Of a stretch of 37,081 bases of DNA, positions 10,735 to 18,646 are shown piece after piece. The stretch spans positions 1 through 37,081 of the forward strand of contig JAQWFB010000008.1 in NCBI GenBank assembly GCA_028704635.1, read 5' to 3'. The stretch is from Candidatus Shapirobacteria bacterium (GTDB lineage Bacteria > Patescibacteriota > Microgenomatia > UBA12405). Below the pieces are notes generated by a model. That model was not told the origin of the DNA. It ran no database searches and was given only the letters and a program-made list of their open reading frames with translations. Numbering within the stretch: position 1 is the stretch's first letter; each line of letters starts with the position of its first letter. The position numbers were made by a program, and so were the translations under genes.

Positions 10735-10804
10735 TGCGGGGTAGTGTACGGCTGCACGTGAGGCTCATAATCTCACAGGCTAGGTTCAACTCCTAGCCCC
10801 GCAA
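10735..10804 (+). tRNA. tRNA-Met (CAT), best candidate for the initiator tRNA
   Basis: TGCGGGG/CCCCGCA acceptor (G2:C71, C3:G70, G4:C69 as in bacterial initiators, weak T1:A72), TGAGG CTCATAA TCTCA anticodon arm, CTAGG TTCAACT CCTAG T arm. Confidence 0.85.
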
Positions 10805-10815
10805 CAAACAAAGGG

Positions 10816-10848
10816 GTCGTCTTTAATTAGACGGCTTTTTTGTTTTTT
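10816..10848 (+). terminator. Rho-independent terminator after the first CAT tRNA
   Basis: GTCGTCT-TTAATT-AGACGGC followed by TTTTTTGTTTTTT. Confidence 0.85.
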
Positions 10849-10877
10849 AAAAACAGGGAAATTATTATATTTTTTGG

Positions 10878-10883
10878 TATAAT
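10878..10883 (+). promoter_or_regulatory. -10 element of the tRNA-Met/tRNA-Ile unit
   Basis: GGTATAATTCC 13 nt before the tRNA 5' end. Confidence 0.5.
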
Positions 10884-10895
10884 TCCAACTACCAT

Positions 10896-10969
10896 AGCAG
10901 GGTAGCTCAGCCGGTTAGAGCGTAGCATTCATAACGCTAAGGTCGCGGGTTCGAGTCCCGCTCCTGCTA
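10896..10969 (+). tRNA. tRNA-Met (CAT), elongator-like
   Basis: AGCAGGG TA GCTC..GAGC, TAGCA TTCATAA CGCTA, GCGGG TTCGAGT CCCGC, TCCTGCT A. Confidence 0.9.
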
Positions 10970-10970
10970 C

Positions 10971-11023
10971 AAACCCCTCTGTCCTACGGACATCTCCCCT
11001 TGACGAAGGGGGAGAAAATTAAA
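10971..11023. repeat. Palindromic mini-element copy A (between tRNA-Met and tRNA-Ile)
   Basis: CCCCTCTGTCCTACGGACATCTCCCCTTGACGAAGGGGGAGAAAATTAAA: hairpins GTCC-TAC-GGAC and CTCCCC..GGGGGAG. Confidence 0.75.
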
Positions 11024-11027
11024 TCTA

Positions 11028-11101
11028 GGGTATGTAGCTCAGTTGGTTAGAGCACCGATCTTATAAGTCGGGGGTCCATGGTTCGAATCCATGCATACCC
11101 A
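11028..11101 (+). tRNA. tRNA-Ile (TAT)
   Basis: GGGTATG/CATACCC acceptor; CCGAT CTTATAA GTCGG gives anticodon TAT; CATGG TTCGAAT CCATG. Confidence 0.9.
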
Positions 11102-11117
11102 CCCTAAAAAATAGATT

Positions 11118-12134
11118 TTAGTAATTCAAAAACATTTTCTCTTTAACTTGGCGGAGGGTTTCGGCGGCGACTTTGCGGGCTTTGGCAGTTCCTTCCATAA
11201 TAATTTTATCGACAATTTCAGGATGAGTTTCGTAATAATGACGTTTTTCTTGAATAGGAGCTAAGAATTTAATAATGTTATCGGCTAATTGATTTTTACA
11301 AGCAACACATCCCCTACTGCCGGCTTTACATTCAGATTCAACAATTTTTACATCTTTTGGGTCAGTGAACATTTTATGATAATAAAAAACCATACAATCA
11401 GCTGGATGACCCGGATCAGTAAGGCGGATTTTTAGAGGATCGGTGTAGGCCATTTTCACTTTTTGGCGAATAATTTCGGGAGAATCACTTAAATAAATGG
11501 CATTATTTAGACTTTTACCCATTTTAGAGTTACCATCGAGGCCTTTGACTCGAGGAAAATTACCGACTTGAGCTTTGGGTTCAACTAGAATTTGACCATA
11601 AATTTCATTGAATTTTCGAACAATTTCTCTAGCTAATTCGATGTGAGGAAGTTGATCTTCGCCAACAGGAACTAATTCAGCTTTGAAAGCAGTGATATCG
11701 GCGGCTTGGCTGACAGGGTAACCTAAAAATCCATAGGTAATATTTTTTTTAAACAATTTTTCTTTTTGTTTAAATTCTTCTTTGGTAGTGGGATTGCGCT
11801 CGAGACGAGCAATAGAAACTAAATTTGAATAGTAAACGGTTAATTCAGCAATTTCGGGAATCATTGACTGAATAAAAATAGTTGATTTTTGGGGATCGAT
11901 GCCAACGGCAAGATTGTCCATTACTACTTCTTTAACATTATCACGGACATTGCTGGGAGTTAAAAAATTGTCTGTTAAAGCCTGAACATCGGCAATAATT
12001 ACAAAAGTTTCGTATTTATCTTGAAGCTCGACACGAGATTTAAGAGCACCAAAATAATGGCCGATATGAAGCGGACCAGTAGGACGGTCACCTGTTAGAA
12101 TGCGGGGTTTTGTTGTCATAAAGAATTTTACCAT
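11118..12134 (-). CDS. trpS: Tryptophanyl-tRNA synthetase (start may be the internal MTTKPR at about 12119)
   Basis: RILTGDRPTGPLHIGHYFGAL (HIGH), GNSKMGKSLNNAI (KMSKS-like). Confidence 0.95.
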   Translation of the reverse strand: MVKFFMTTKPRILTGDRPTGPLHIGHYFGALKSRVELQDKYETFVIIADVQALTDNFLTPSNVRDNVKEVVMDNLAVGIDPQKSTIFIQSMIPEIAELTVYYSNLVSIARLERNPTTKEEFKQKEKLFKKNITYGFLGYPVSQAADITAFKAELVPVGEDQLPHIELAREIVRKFNEIYGQILVEPKAQVGNFPRVKGLDGNSKMGKSLNNAIYLSDSPEIIRQKVKMAYTDPLKIRLTDPGHPADCMVFYYHKMFTDPKDVKIVESECKAGSRGCVACKNQLADNIIKFLAPIQEKRHYYETHPEIVDKIIMEGTAKARKVAAETLRQVKEKMFLNY

Positions 12135-12150
12135 GTGTTATAATTCTTCC

Positions 12151-12221
12151 TAGTTTATTAAGGCCGAAGTTAGGTAGCCCACGCAGTAGCGGGGCAAAGG
12201 AACATTAGGCAAAAAATTAAA
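12151..12221 (+). promoter_or_regulatory. Structured 5' UTR upstream of the L25 gene
   Basis: TATAAT at about 12139-12144, then a 70-nt GC-richer leader with GCCC..GGGC and outer GCC..GGC complementarity in an AT-rich background. Confidence 0.35.
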
Positions 12222-12881
12222 ATGACAAAAGAAAAAAAACAAATAAAAGCAGAATTAAGAACTGTTTTAGGTAGAAAAGTTAAAAAAATAAGAAAAGAAG
12301 GTCTTTTGCCAGCGACTGTTTACGGACGTAATTTTGAACCAATTTCGGTTCAATTTAAAGCCATGGAATTGGAAAGACTTTTTAATGAAGTGGGAGAGTC
12401 TGGGTTGGTGGAATTATTGATTGATACTCAAAAAATACCAGTTTTATTTAGGAATCCACAATATAGTCCGGTTGAAAGTGATTTAGTCCATATTGATTGT
12501 TATAAAGTTAATTTAAAAGAAAAAATAACAGCAACTGTGCCAATTGAATTTATTGGAGAATCTCAAGCAGTTAAAGAAGGAAATAATTTGGTTGAAGTTA
12601 GTAATGATGTTGAGATTGAGGCTTTACCGGCTGATTTACCAGAAAGTATTACTGTGGATATTACTGTATTGAATACAGTTGACGATATGATTACTGTTGG
12701 TGATATTAAATTGGGTGAAAAAATGGAGATGGTGACTCAATTGGATCAAGTGATTGTTAAAGTTGAAAAACCAAGAGTTGAAGAAGAAGCACCAGTTGAA
12801 GAAGAAGCACAAGGGGCAGCTCCAGCAATGAATCAAAAGACTGAGGAAGAAAAAGCCGAAGCTGAGAAAAAAGAAGAGTAA
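12222..12881 (+). CDS. rplY: 50S ribosomal protein L25/CTC family
   Basis: LRTVLGRKVKKIRKEGLLPATVYGRNFEPISVQ; two-domain CTC form with acidic/Ala C-tail. Confidence 0.93.
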   Translation: MTKEKKQIKAELRTVLGRKVKKIRKEGLLPATVYGRNFEPISVQFKAMELERLFNEVGESGLVELLIDTQKIPVLFRNPQYSPVESDLVHIDCYKVNLKEKITATVPIEFIGESQAVKEGNNLVEVSNDVEIEALPADLPESITVDITVLNTVDDMITVGDIKLGEKMEMVTQLDQVIVKVEKPRVEEEAPVEEEAQGAAPAMNQKTEEEKAEAEKKEE

Positions 12882-12882
12882 T

Positions 12883-13341
12883 TTATTTGGACAGTGAATA
12901 ATAAAGCCTGTCAATATCATCCCGAATGGGATCGAGTTGGCGGGCTTTTTGGATGGAAACCAAACTATTTTGTTTTTGATTTAAAAGAAACTGAACTCGG
13001 GCTAATTCAATAAGATCTTCGACTGATTTATTAGATTTGGAATTTAAATAATCAACTTTTTTTTGAAGTTCTGATGGTTGATAGTTAAATTTATAATCGC
13101 TTATCTCTGAGGAATTTAATTTTGGTTCGAGCTTGGCAGCGTTTACCCAATCATTGTTTTGAACCAAAAGACGCCATAAATTAAGACGACCAGAATAACT
13201 GTCGCCTTGATTTAGGCTGAATAATTGAATTTTGGTTTGAGTAAAAATATCTGGATTTTTATTTAAAATAAAAAAATTAAGACTGATGATACCGATTAGA
13301 AAAAGACAAATAAATGAATAGATTATTTGTTTAATTTTCAT
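12883..13341 (-). CDS. Membrane-anchored hypothetical (TPR-like) protein
   Basis: N-terminal TM; helical repeat-like C-terminus. Confidence 0.5.
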   Translation of the reverse strand: MKIKQIIYSFICLFLIGIISLNFFILNKNPDIFTQTKIQLFSLNQGDSYSGRLNLWRLLVQNNDWVNAAKLEPKLNSSEISDYKFNYQPSELQKKVDYLNSKSNKSVEDLIELARVQFLLNQKQNSLVSIQKARQLDPIRDDIDRLYYSLSK

Positions 13342-15637
13342 TGATAGGCCAGGAAGAAGAAATTAACAATTCTTTTTTGAAATTGAACTTTTCTTTAAGG
13401 TTTTGATAGACGGTTTCGGTGACGAAAGGAATAAATGGATGAAGTAATTTAAGGCTAGCTTTTAAAACAGTAAGTAAAATTGGTATAGTTTCCTCTCCTC
13501 TATCTTTGGCGTTTTCAATGTAGACGTCGCAAAATTCATGCCAAAAGAATTGGTATAAATTTTCAGATGCTTGTCCGAAATGATAACTTTCTAAATTTTT
13601 AGTAGTGGAAATAATGATTTTATTTAATTTTTCTAAAATATCTTTATCGGCTTGACTAAATCCCTCTAAATCTCCCTTTGACAAGGGAGACTTTAATTCA
13701 GAAATTTTTAAATCTGGATTTTTTTCATGGAGACGGTCAATTAACATTTCGACAAAACGAGAGGCGTTCCAAATTTTATTAACAAAGTTACGTTGGGCAC
13801 GAATTTTATCTTCGGAAACAACAAAATCACTGGCTGGAGCGATGCCATAAACAAGTGACATTCTGAGAGCATCAGTGCCGTATTTTTCGGTCATATCTAA
13901 AGGATTAATAACATTGCCTTTACTTTTACTCATTTTTTGACCTTTAGCATCGGTAACTTTGGAATGAAGGTGGACAGTTTTGAAAGGGACATCACCAGTA
14001 AGATAAAGACCAAACATAGTCATACGAGCAACCCAGAAAAATAAAATATCCCAAAGGGTATCCATAATAGTGGTGGGGTAAAAATAATCAAAATCTGGGG
14101 AAGATTTGCTAGGGTCGGCAGTATTAAAACCAAGTGTGCTTAATGGCCATTGACCACTTAAAAACCAAGTGTCAAAAGTGTCGGTTTCTTGGATTAGATT
14201 TACTGAATTACATTTTGAACAATTATCGAGATGTTCAACAGTAAAATCAGTACCAACTGGAGCAACTAAAGATTGAAGGCCATTGTTAATTTCTTCAAAA
14301 GAATATTTATTTTTTGTATTACGATAAAAATCAGAAACAATATTTTTATTTTTATCTAAGAAGTTTAATTTTATGTCGGGATTACAATCTAAACAGTACC
14401 AAGCAGGAATACGTGGACCCCAAACAATTTGGCGAGAGATGTTCCAATCTCGAATATTTTCCATCCAGGTGATATAAGTTTTTTTGAAACGATTTGGGAA
14501 AAATTTTAATTGACCGGTTTTAGCAGCTTCAATGGCTGGTTTGGCTAAAGGAGCAATTTTGACATACCACTGAGGAGCAGTGATGGGTTCGATGGGGTTA
14601 CCACAACGATAACAATGACCAACTTCATGGGAATAATTTTCAATTTTTTCCATTAAGCCGGCGGCGGTCAAGTCATCGACAACCATTTGACGGACTTGTT
14701 TTGGAAAAAAACCACGATATTTTTCAGGAACATTATTGTTGGATTTACCGTCGTAATCAAAAATGCGAACAAATTCCAAATTATGTTTTTTGGCCATGTC
14801 GTAATCTTCAGGAGAATGACTTGGGGTAACTTTAACAGCACCGGTACCAAATTCGATGTCAATTGAATCTTCCCCAATTACAGGGATTTCTTTATTAACT
14901 AAGGGAAGAGTAATAGTTTTACCAATTAAGTCTTTATATCTTTTATCTTTGGGATTAACGGCGATGGCAGTATCACCGAGCATGGTTTCAGGACGAGTGG
15001 TGGCGACAGTTATTGGGCCATATTTAATGTACCAAAGATGAGAGTCGACAGTTTTATGGTCAACTTCGAGGTTAGAAAAAGCAGTGCCACAACGAGTACA
15101 ATAATTGACGATTTTTTCATCGCGATAAACTAAACCATCGTGGTAAAGTTTTTTAAAAGTGGCGAGAACATTATCAACAATGGCTGGTTCTAAACTGTAA
15201 TGGTAACGAGTCCAATCCATAGAGAAGCCAAGCTTCTTCATTTGGAATTGATTTAATTTTCGGTTGTCTTCAACAAAATCCCAAATCATTTGGTAAAGGG
15301 TTTGGCGATCAAAATCGAAACGACTTTTACCTTCTTTTGCCAATCTTTTTTCAAAAACGAATTGTGTTTCAATACCGGCATGATCGCCACCAGGAAGCCA
15401 AAGAGTGGGTTGGCCAAGCATGCGATGATAACGAACTAAAATATCTTGAATAGTAAAAAGAGCGTGACCCATGTGCATGGGGTCGTTAGCATTGGGAAGA
15501 GGCAAAATTATAGAAAAAGGTTTATCTTTAATTTTGGCAACTTTAGGGTTTTTAGGGACAACTGGGGTGAAAGCGCCAGACTCGAGCCATTGATCATAAA
15601 TATGGCCTTCTTGGGAGGAATTATAAGCTTTATCCAT
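13331..15637 (-). CDS. valS: Valyl-tRNA synthetase
   Basis: PNANDPMHMGHALF (HIGH-like), CP1 editing TTRPETMLGDTAIAV, KMSKSKGNVINP. Confidence 0.96.
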   Translation of the reverse strand: MDKAYNSSQEGHIYDQWLESGAFTPVVPKNPKVAKIKDKPFSIILPLPNANDPMHMGHALFTIQDILVRYHRMLGQPTLWLPGGDHAGIETQFVFEKRLAKEGKSRFDFDRQTLYQMIWDFVEDNRKLNQFQMKKLGFSMDWTRYHYSLEPAIVDNVLATFKKLYHDGLVYRDEKIVNYCTRCGTAFSNLEVDHKTVDSHLWYIKYGPITVATTRPETMLGDTAIAVNPKDKRYKDLIGKTITLPLVNKEIPVIGEDSIDIEFGTGAVKVTPSHSPEDYDMAKKHNLEFVRIFDYDGKSNNNVPEKYRGFFPKQVRQMVVDDLTAAGLMEKIENYSHEVGHCYRCGNPIEPITAPQWYVKIAPLAKPAIEAAKTGQLKFFPNRFKKTYITWMENIRDWNISRQIVWGPRIPAWYCLDCNPDIKLNFLDKNKNIVSDFYRNTKNKYSFEEINNGLQSLVAPVGTDFTVEHLDNCSKCNSVNLIQETDTFDTWFLSGQWPLSTLGFNTADPSKSSPDFDYFYPTTIMDTLWDILFFWVARMTMFGLYLTGDVPFKTVHLHSKVTDAKGQKMSKSKGNVINPLDMTEKYGTDALRMSLVYGIAPASDFVVSEDKIRAQRNFVNKIWNASRFVEMLIDRLHEKNPDLKISELKSPLSKGDLEGFSQADKDILEKLNKIIISTTKNLESYHFGQASENLYQFFWHEFCDVYIENAKDRGEETIPILLTVLKASLKLLHPFIPFVTETVYQNLKEKFNFKKELLISSSWPINEN
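13658..13700. repeat. Palindromic mini-element copy B, in frame inside valS
   Basis: AAATCCCTCTAAATCTCCCTTTGACAAGGGAGACTTTAATTCA; encodes ELKSPLSKGDLEGF in ValS. Confidence 0.75.
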
Positions 15638-15652
15638 GGATGTATTTTAGCA

Positions 15653-16165
15653 TCATTTAAGTTTTAATGATGGTAATTCCTGGTGATATTGGTTAATTAA
15701 ATTTAATTGACTGAGAAAAAAATTTTCAATTATTTCATCAGGCAATTGACCATTAAGTACTATTATTTTCTTTTTTATTAAAATTTCTTTGGCAATAGAA
15801 TAATTAATGCTAAATTTTTGATAAAAATTCAAAACATATTGGATACTTGATTTAATTTGAATACCAACTGAATTGACATTGTCTCCATTAAGAAAAACTG
15901 TTAGATCATGTTTTTTTACAGCATCTTCGTAACTGTTGGGCTTAGATTCAATAATTTCTTCAATAAATGGAAGCGTTTTAATAACTCTTTTAACATTGAC
16001 GACTGATATATTACTAACTGCATCATTGCGTATTTCTGGAATAAACTGAAGTCTTTGTTCAATTTCTTCGTAAGGAATTCCTTCTTTAATTCCACCACAA
16101 ATAATATTTATTCGTTGTTGAGCTATTTGATTTTTAATTGATCTTTCTTTATGCCCCATATTCAA
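15653..16165 (-). CDS. Hypothetical protein with possible PD-(D/E)XK nuclease-like core
   Basis: SYEDAVKKHDLTVFLNGDNVNSVGIQIKSS (E..D..QxK pattern). Confidence 0.5.
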   Translation of the reverse strand: MNMGHKERSIKNQIAQQRINIICGGIKEGIPYEEIEQRLQFIPEIRNDAVSNISVVNVKRVIKTLPFIEEIIESKPNSYEDAVKKHDLTVFLNGDNVNSVGIQIKSSIQYVLNFYQKFSINYSIAKEILIKKKIIVLNGQLPDEIIENFFLSQLNLINQYHQELPSLKLK

Positions 16166-16212
16166 ATCGTAAATGATGGGGAGGTAAGAAAGATTATAAA
16201 GTATAATCAGTT

Positions 16213-16803
16213 ATGAAACAAAGCGATATTTATAAACTGCATCAAAAATATGCTCACGGGAAATATAAAAAAGAGATTTTGGAAATTGTGTGGACTCATA
16301 GTTTGATTGTTAAAAATATTTCTTTGCAAATTGCTGATAACTTGGAAAAAAATTATAGTATCAAAACAGATAAAAAATTAATCGAAATTGGGGCATTGAT
16401 TCATGACATTGGTTTTTATGATTGTTTTGATGATGATTATAAAAATAAATGCGAATATGTGCTTCATGGAAAGACAGGTTATGAGATTTTGATTAAAAAA
16501 GGTGTTTCTAAAAAAAGAGCGCGATTTGCCTTGGCCCATGTGGGAGTTGGTTTTGAAAATGATATTCCAATAACTTTAGAAGAAGAAATTGTCTGTTATG
16601 CTGATAATTTTCATTCGAAAGGTCATCCAAGATTTAATAGTTTTGAAGAATCGATGGAAGAAATGATTAAAATTAATCCTGATTTTGGGGTTATTTTAAA
16701 TAGATTTAAAGATAAATTTGGAATTCCAGACGTAAAAGAATTAAAGGAAAAATATAAAAAATGGCATGAAGAGATTAATGAGTGGGTAGAGGGAGTAAAA
16801 TAA
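16213..16803 (+). CDS. HD-domain phosphohydrolase-like protein
   Basis: THSLIVKNISLQIADNL..IGALIHDIGFYDC..VLHGKTGYEIL. Confidence 0.85.
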   Translation: MKQSDIYKLHQKYAHGKYKKEILEIVWTHSLIVKNISLQIADNLEKNYSIKTDKKLIEIGALIHDIGFYDCFDDDYKNKCEYVLHGKTGYEILIKKGVSKKRARFALAHVGVGFENDIPITLEEEIVCYADNFHSKGHPRFNSFEESMEEMIKINPDFGVILNRFKDKFGIPDVKELKEKYKKWHEEINEWVEGVK

Positions 16804-16849
16804 AACCCTCCGCCCTGCGGGCACCTCCCTTGACAGGGAGGCTTTAATT
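16804..16849. repeat. Palindromic mini-element copy C
   Basis: AACCCTCCGCCCTGCGGGCACCTCCCTTGACAGGGAGGCTTTAATT: GCCC-TGC-GGGC and CCTCCCT-TGAC-AGGGAGG. Confidence 0.8.
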
Positions 16850-16852
16850 GGA

Positions 16853-17950
16853 ATGTTAGAATACATTATGAAATTGTTGGAAATTAGTGAAGATAATTAT
16901 CAAAAAATCATTGAAGAAACTGTAAAAGTTTTGCGAAGTGGTGGGTTGATGGTATTTCCAAGCGATACTGTTTATATTTTGGCAGTGGACCCAACAAACG
17001 AAGAAGGAGTTAAAAAACTTTTGGAATTTAAAAATAGATGGACCGGTAAGGCAATTTCCGTCGCGGTTTTGGATAAAAAAATGGCCAGGGATTATGTGAA
17101 TTTAAATGAAAATGGTGAAAATATTTATACAAATTTACTCCCGGGTCCGTTTACAATTGTGAGTAATGGAAAACATAAAGTGATTAAAGAAATTGAGGCG
17201 GAAAATGGGACTCTGGGAATTAGAATTCCAGATAATAAATATGTTCATGATTTAGTAAAACTTTTAGGGAAACCAGTAACAGCAACTTCGGCTAATTTAT
17301 CAGGGAGAACACCAAATTATTCGATTGCTAGTTTTTTGAAACCATTGTCAAATAAGAAAAAAGAAATGATTGATTTGATTGTGGATGCTGGAAAACTACC
17401 GAGAAATAAGCCGTCGACAGTAATTGATGCGACTGAAGCCGAATTAAAAATTTTAAGACGTGGGGATTTGGTCACAAAAAATAGTCAGACATTGATTTCA
17501 AAATCCGAAAAAGAAACAGAGAAGATTGCAGAATTTTTATTAAAAAAATTCGGCGGTAAGCCAATAATTTTTGCATTAACTGGCGATTTGGGATGTGGAA
17601 AGACAGTTTTTAGTCGAAAAATAGGACATTTATTAGGAGTAAAAGAAAGAATTACTTCCCCTACTTTTGTTATTTATAATGAATACAAATTAGTTAAAAG
17701 TTCGTCAATTTTATCAAGTTATAAAGTTGGAGATATTGATAGTTTTTTGCATTTTGATTTGTATAGAATTAGTGCGGATTATGAATTAGAAGAAATTAAA
17801 TTTTTTGATTTATTTAAAAATAATGTTGCATGTGTTGAATGGCCAGAAAATATGGGTGAGAAAAATTTTGAAAGATTAAAAAAAGAAAACAAAGTGGTGA
17901 CGATTCAATTTAAGTATTTGGATGAAAAGACGAGAGAAATAAGGTATTGA
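16853..17950 (+). CDS. Fused TsaC (YrdC/Sua5) - TsaE protein for t6A tRNA modification (start likely at internal M, about 16868)
   Basis: N-terminal YrdC: GGLMVFPSDTVYILAVDP..KPVTATSANLSGR..STVIDATEAELKILRRGD; C-terminal TsaE: FALTGDLGCGKTVFSRKIGHLLGVKERITSPTFVIYNEY..HFDLYRI. Confidence 0.9.
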   Translation: MLEYIMKLLEISEDNYQKIIEETVKVLRSGGLMVFPSDTVYILAVDPTNEEGVKKLLEFKNRWTGKAISVAVLDKKMARDYVNLNENGENIYTNLLPGPFTIVSNGKHKVIKEIEAENGTLGIRIPDNKYVHDLVKLLGKPVTATSANLSGRTPNYSIASFLKPLSNKKKEMIDLIVDAGKLPRNKPSTVIDATEAELKILRRGDLVTKNSQTLISKSEKETEKIAEFLLKKFGGKPIIFALTGDLGCGKTVFSRKIGHLLGVKERITSPTFVIYNEYKLVKSSSILSSYKVGDIDSFLHFDLYRISADYELEEIKFFDLFKNNVACVEWPENMGEKNFERLKKENKVVTIQFKYLDEKTREIRY

Positions 17951-17957
17951 AATGGCT

Positions 17958-18641
17958 TTACAAAAGCTGGAAGGAATTTATGAATTCTTCACACTCTGTT
18001 TTTAAAGCCTCTTTACCGTTGTGAACACATTGAATAGTGTAGTTTTTGGTACTTGATTGGAGATCGACAATGGTTTGGGTGGAAATATCGTAATGATAAG
18101 TATTTTGACCGGAAACGACTAGATCTGAATTGAAATTACGATCGGGATTGGTCCAAGACCAAGTTCCACTTTTGGCAACATGAACAGCAAAATTGCCAGT
18201 AGGACTGTAAAAAGTATAACGATTACCGGAGCTTTCAGTGTCTTGATAAAGTTTTCTATTAGAACTGTAATTTACAGAAAAACTATCATTGGTATTTTTA
18301 AAATTTAAAATACTGGAAATGATGGTTGGTGTTGGAATAACAGTAATAGTTGGTATTTTAGTAGGAATGGAAGTGGGTGTTATTTTTGTTTTGGTTTTAG
18401 TAGATGGTGTGGCGGTGGGAGTAATAGTAGCTGTGGCGGTGGCAACGGGAGTAATAGTGATGGTAGGTATTTGGGTGGGAATAGAGGTGGGTGTTAGTGT
18501 TGGAGTAGTGATGGTTATGGCAGTTTCGGTTGAATTATTTATTTTAAAAATGAAAAAAATGCCTAAGCCTGATAAAATCAGCAAGACGATGGATGGTATA
18601 AGAAATTTCATATTTTTCGGATCCATATATTTATAATACAT
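17958..18641 (-). CDS. Membrane-anchored protein with Thr/Pro-rich stalk and C-terminal globular domain
   Basis: N-terminal TM, about 65-aa T/P/I-rich linker, then a folded-looking domain. Confidence 0.65.
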   Translation of the reverse strand: MYYKYMDPKNMKFLIPSIVLLILSGLGIFFIFKINNSTETAITITTPTLTPTSIPTQIPTITITPVATATATITPTATPSTKTKTKITPTSIPTKIPTITVIPTPTIISSILNFKNTNDSFSVNYSSNRKLYQDTESSGNRYTFYSPTGNFAVHVAKSGTWSWTNPDRNFNSDLVVSGQNTYHYDISTQTIVDLQSSTKNYTIQCVHNGKEALKTECEEFINSFQLL

Positions 18642-18646
18642 TAATT

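Noticed and set aside
10486-10789. Two minus-strand ORFs (71 and 81 aa)
   Set aside because: Antisense to the ftsB-like gene, and the longer one overlaps the CAT tRNA.
12636-12920. 94-aa Phe/Ser-rich minus ORF
   Set aside because: Antisense to the acidic tail of L25; shadow ORF.
14668-15667. Small ORFs overlapping valS
   Set aside because: Shadow ORFs within a well-supported synthetase gene.
18289-18636. 115-aa Val/Gly-rich ORF on + strand
   Set aside because: Antisense shadow of the Thr/Pro-repeat linker of the minus-strand gene.
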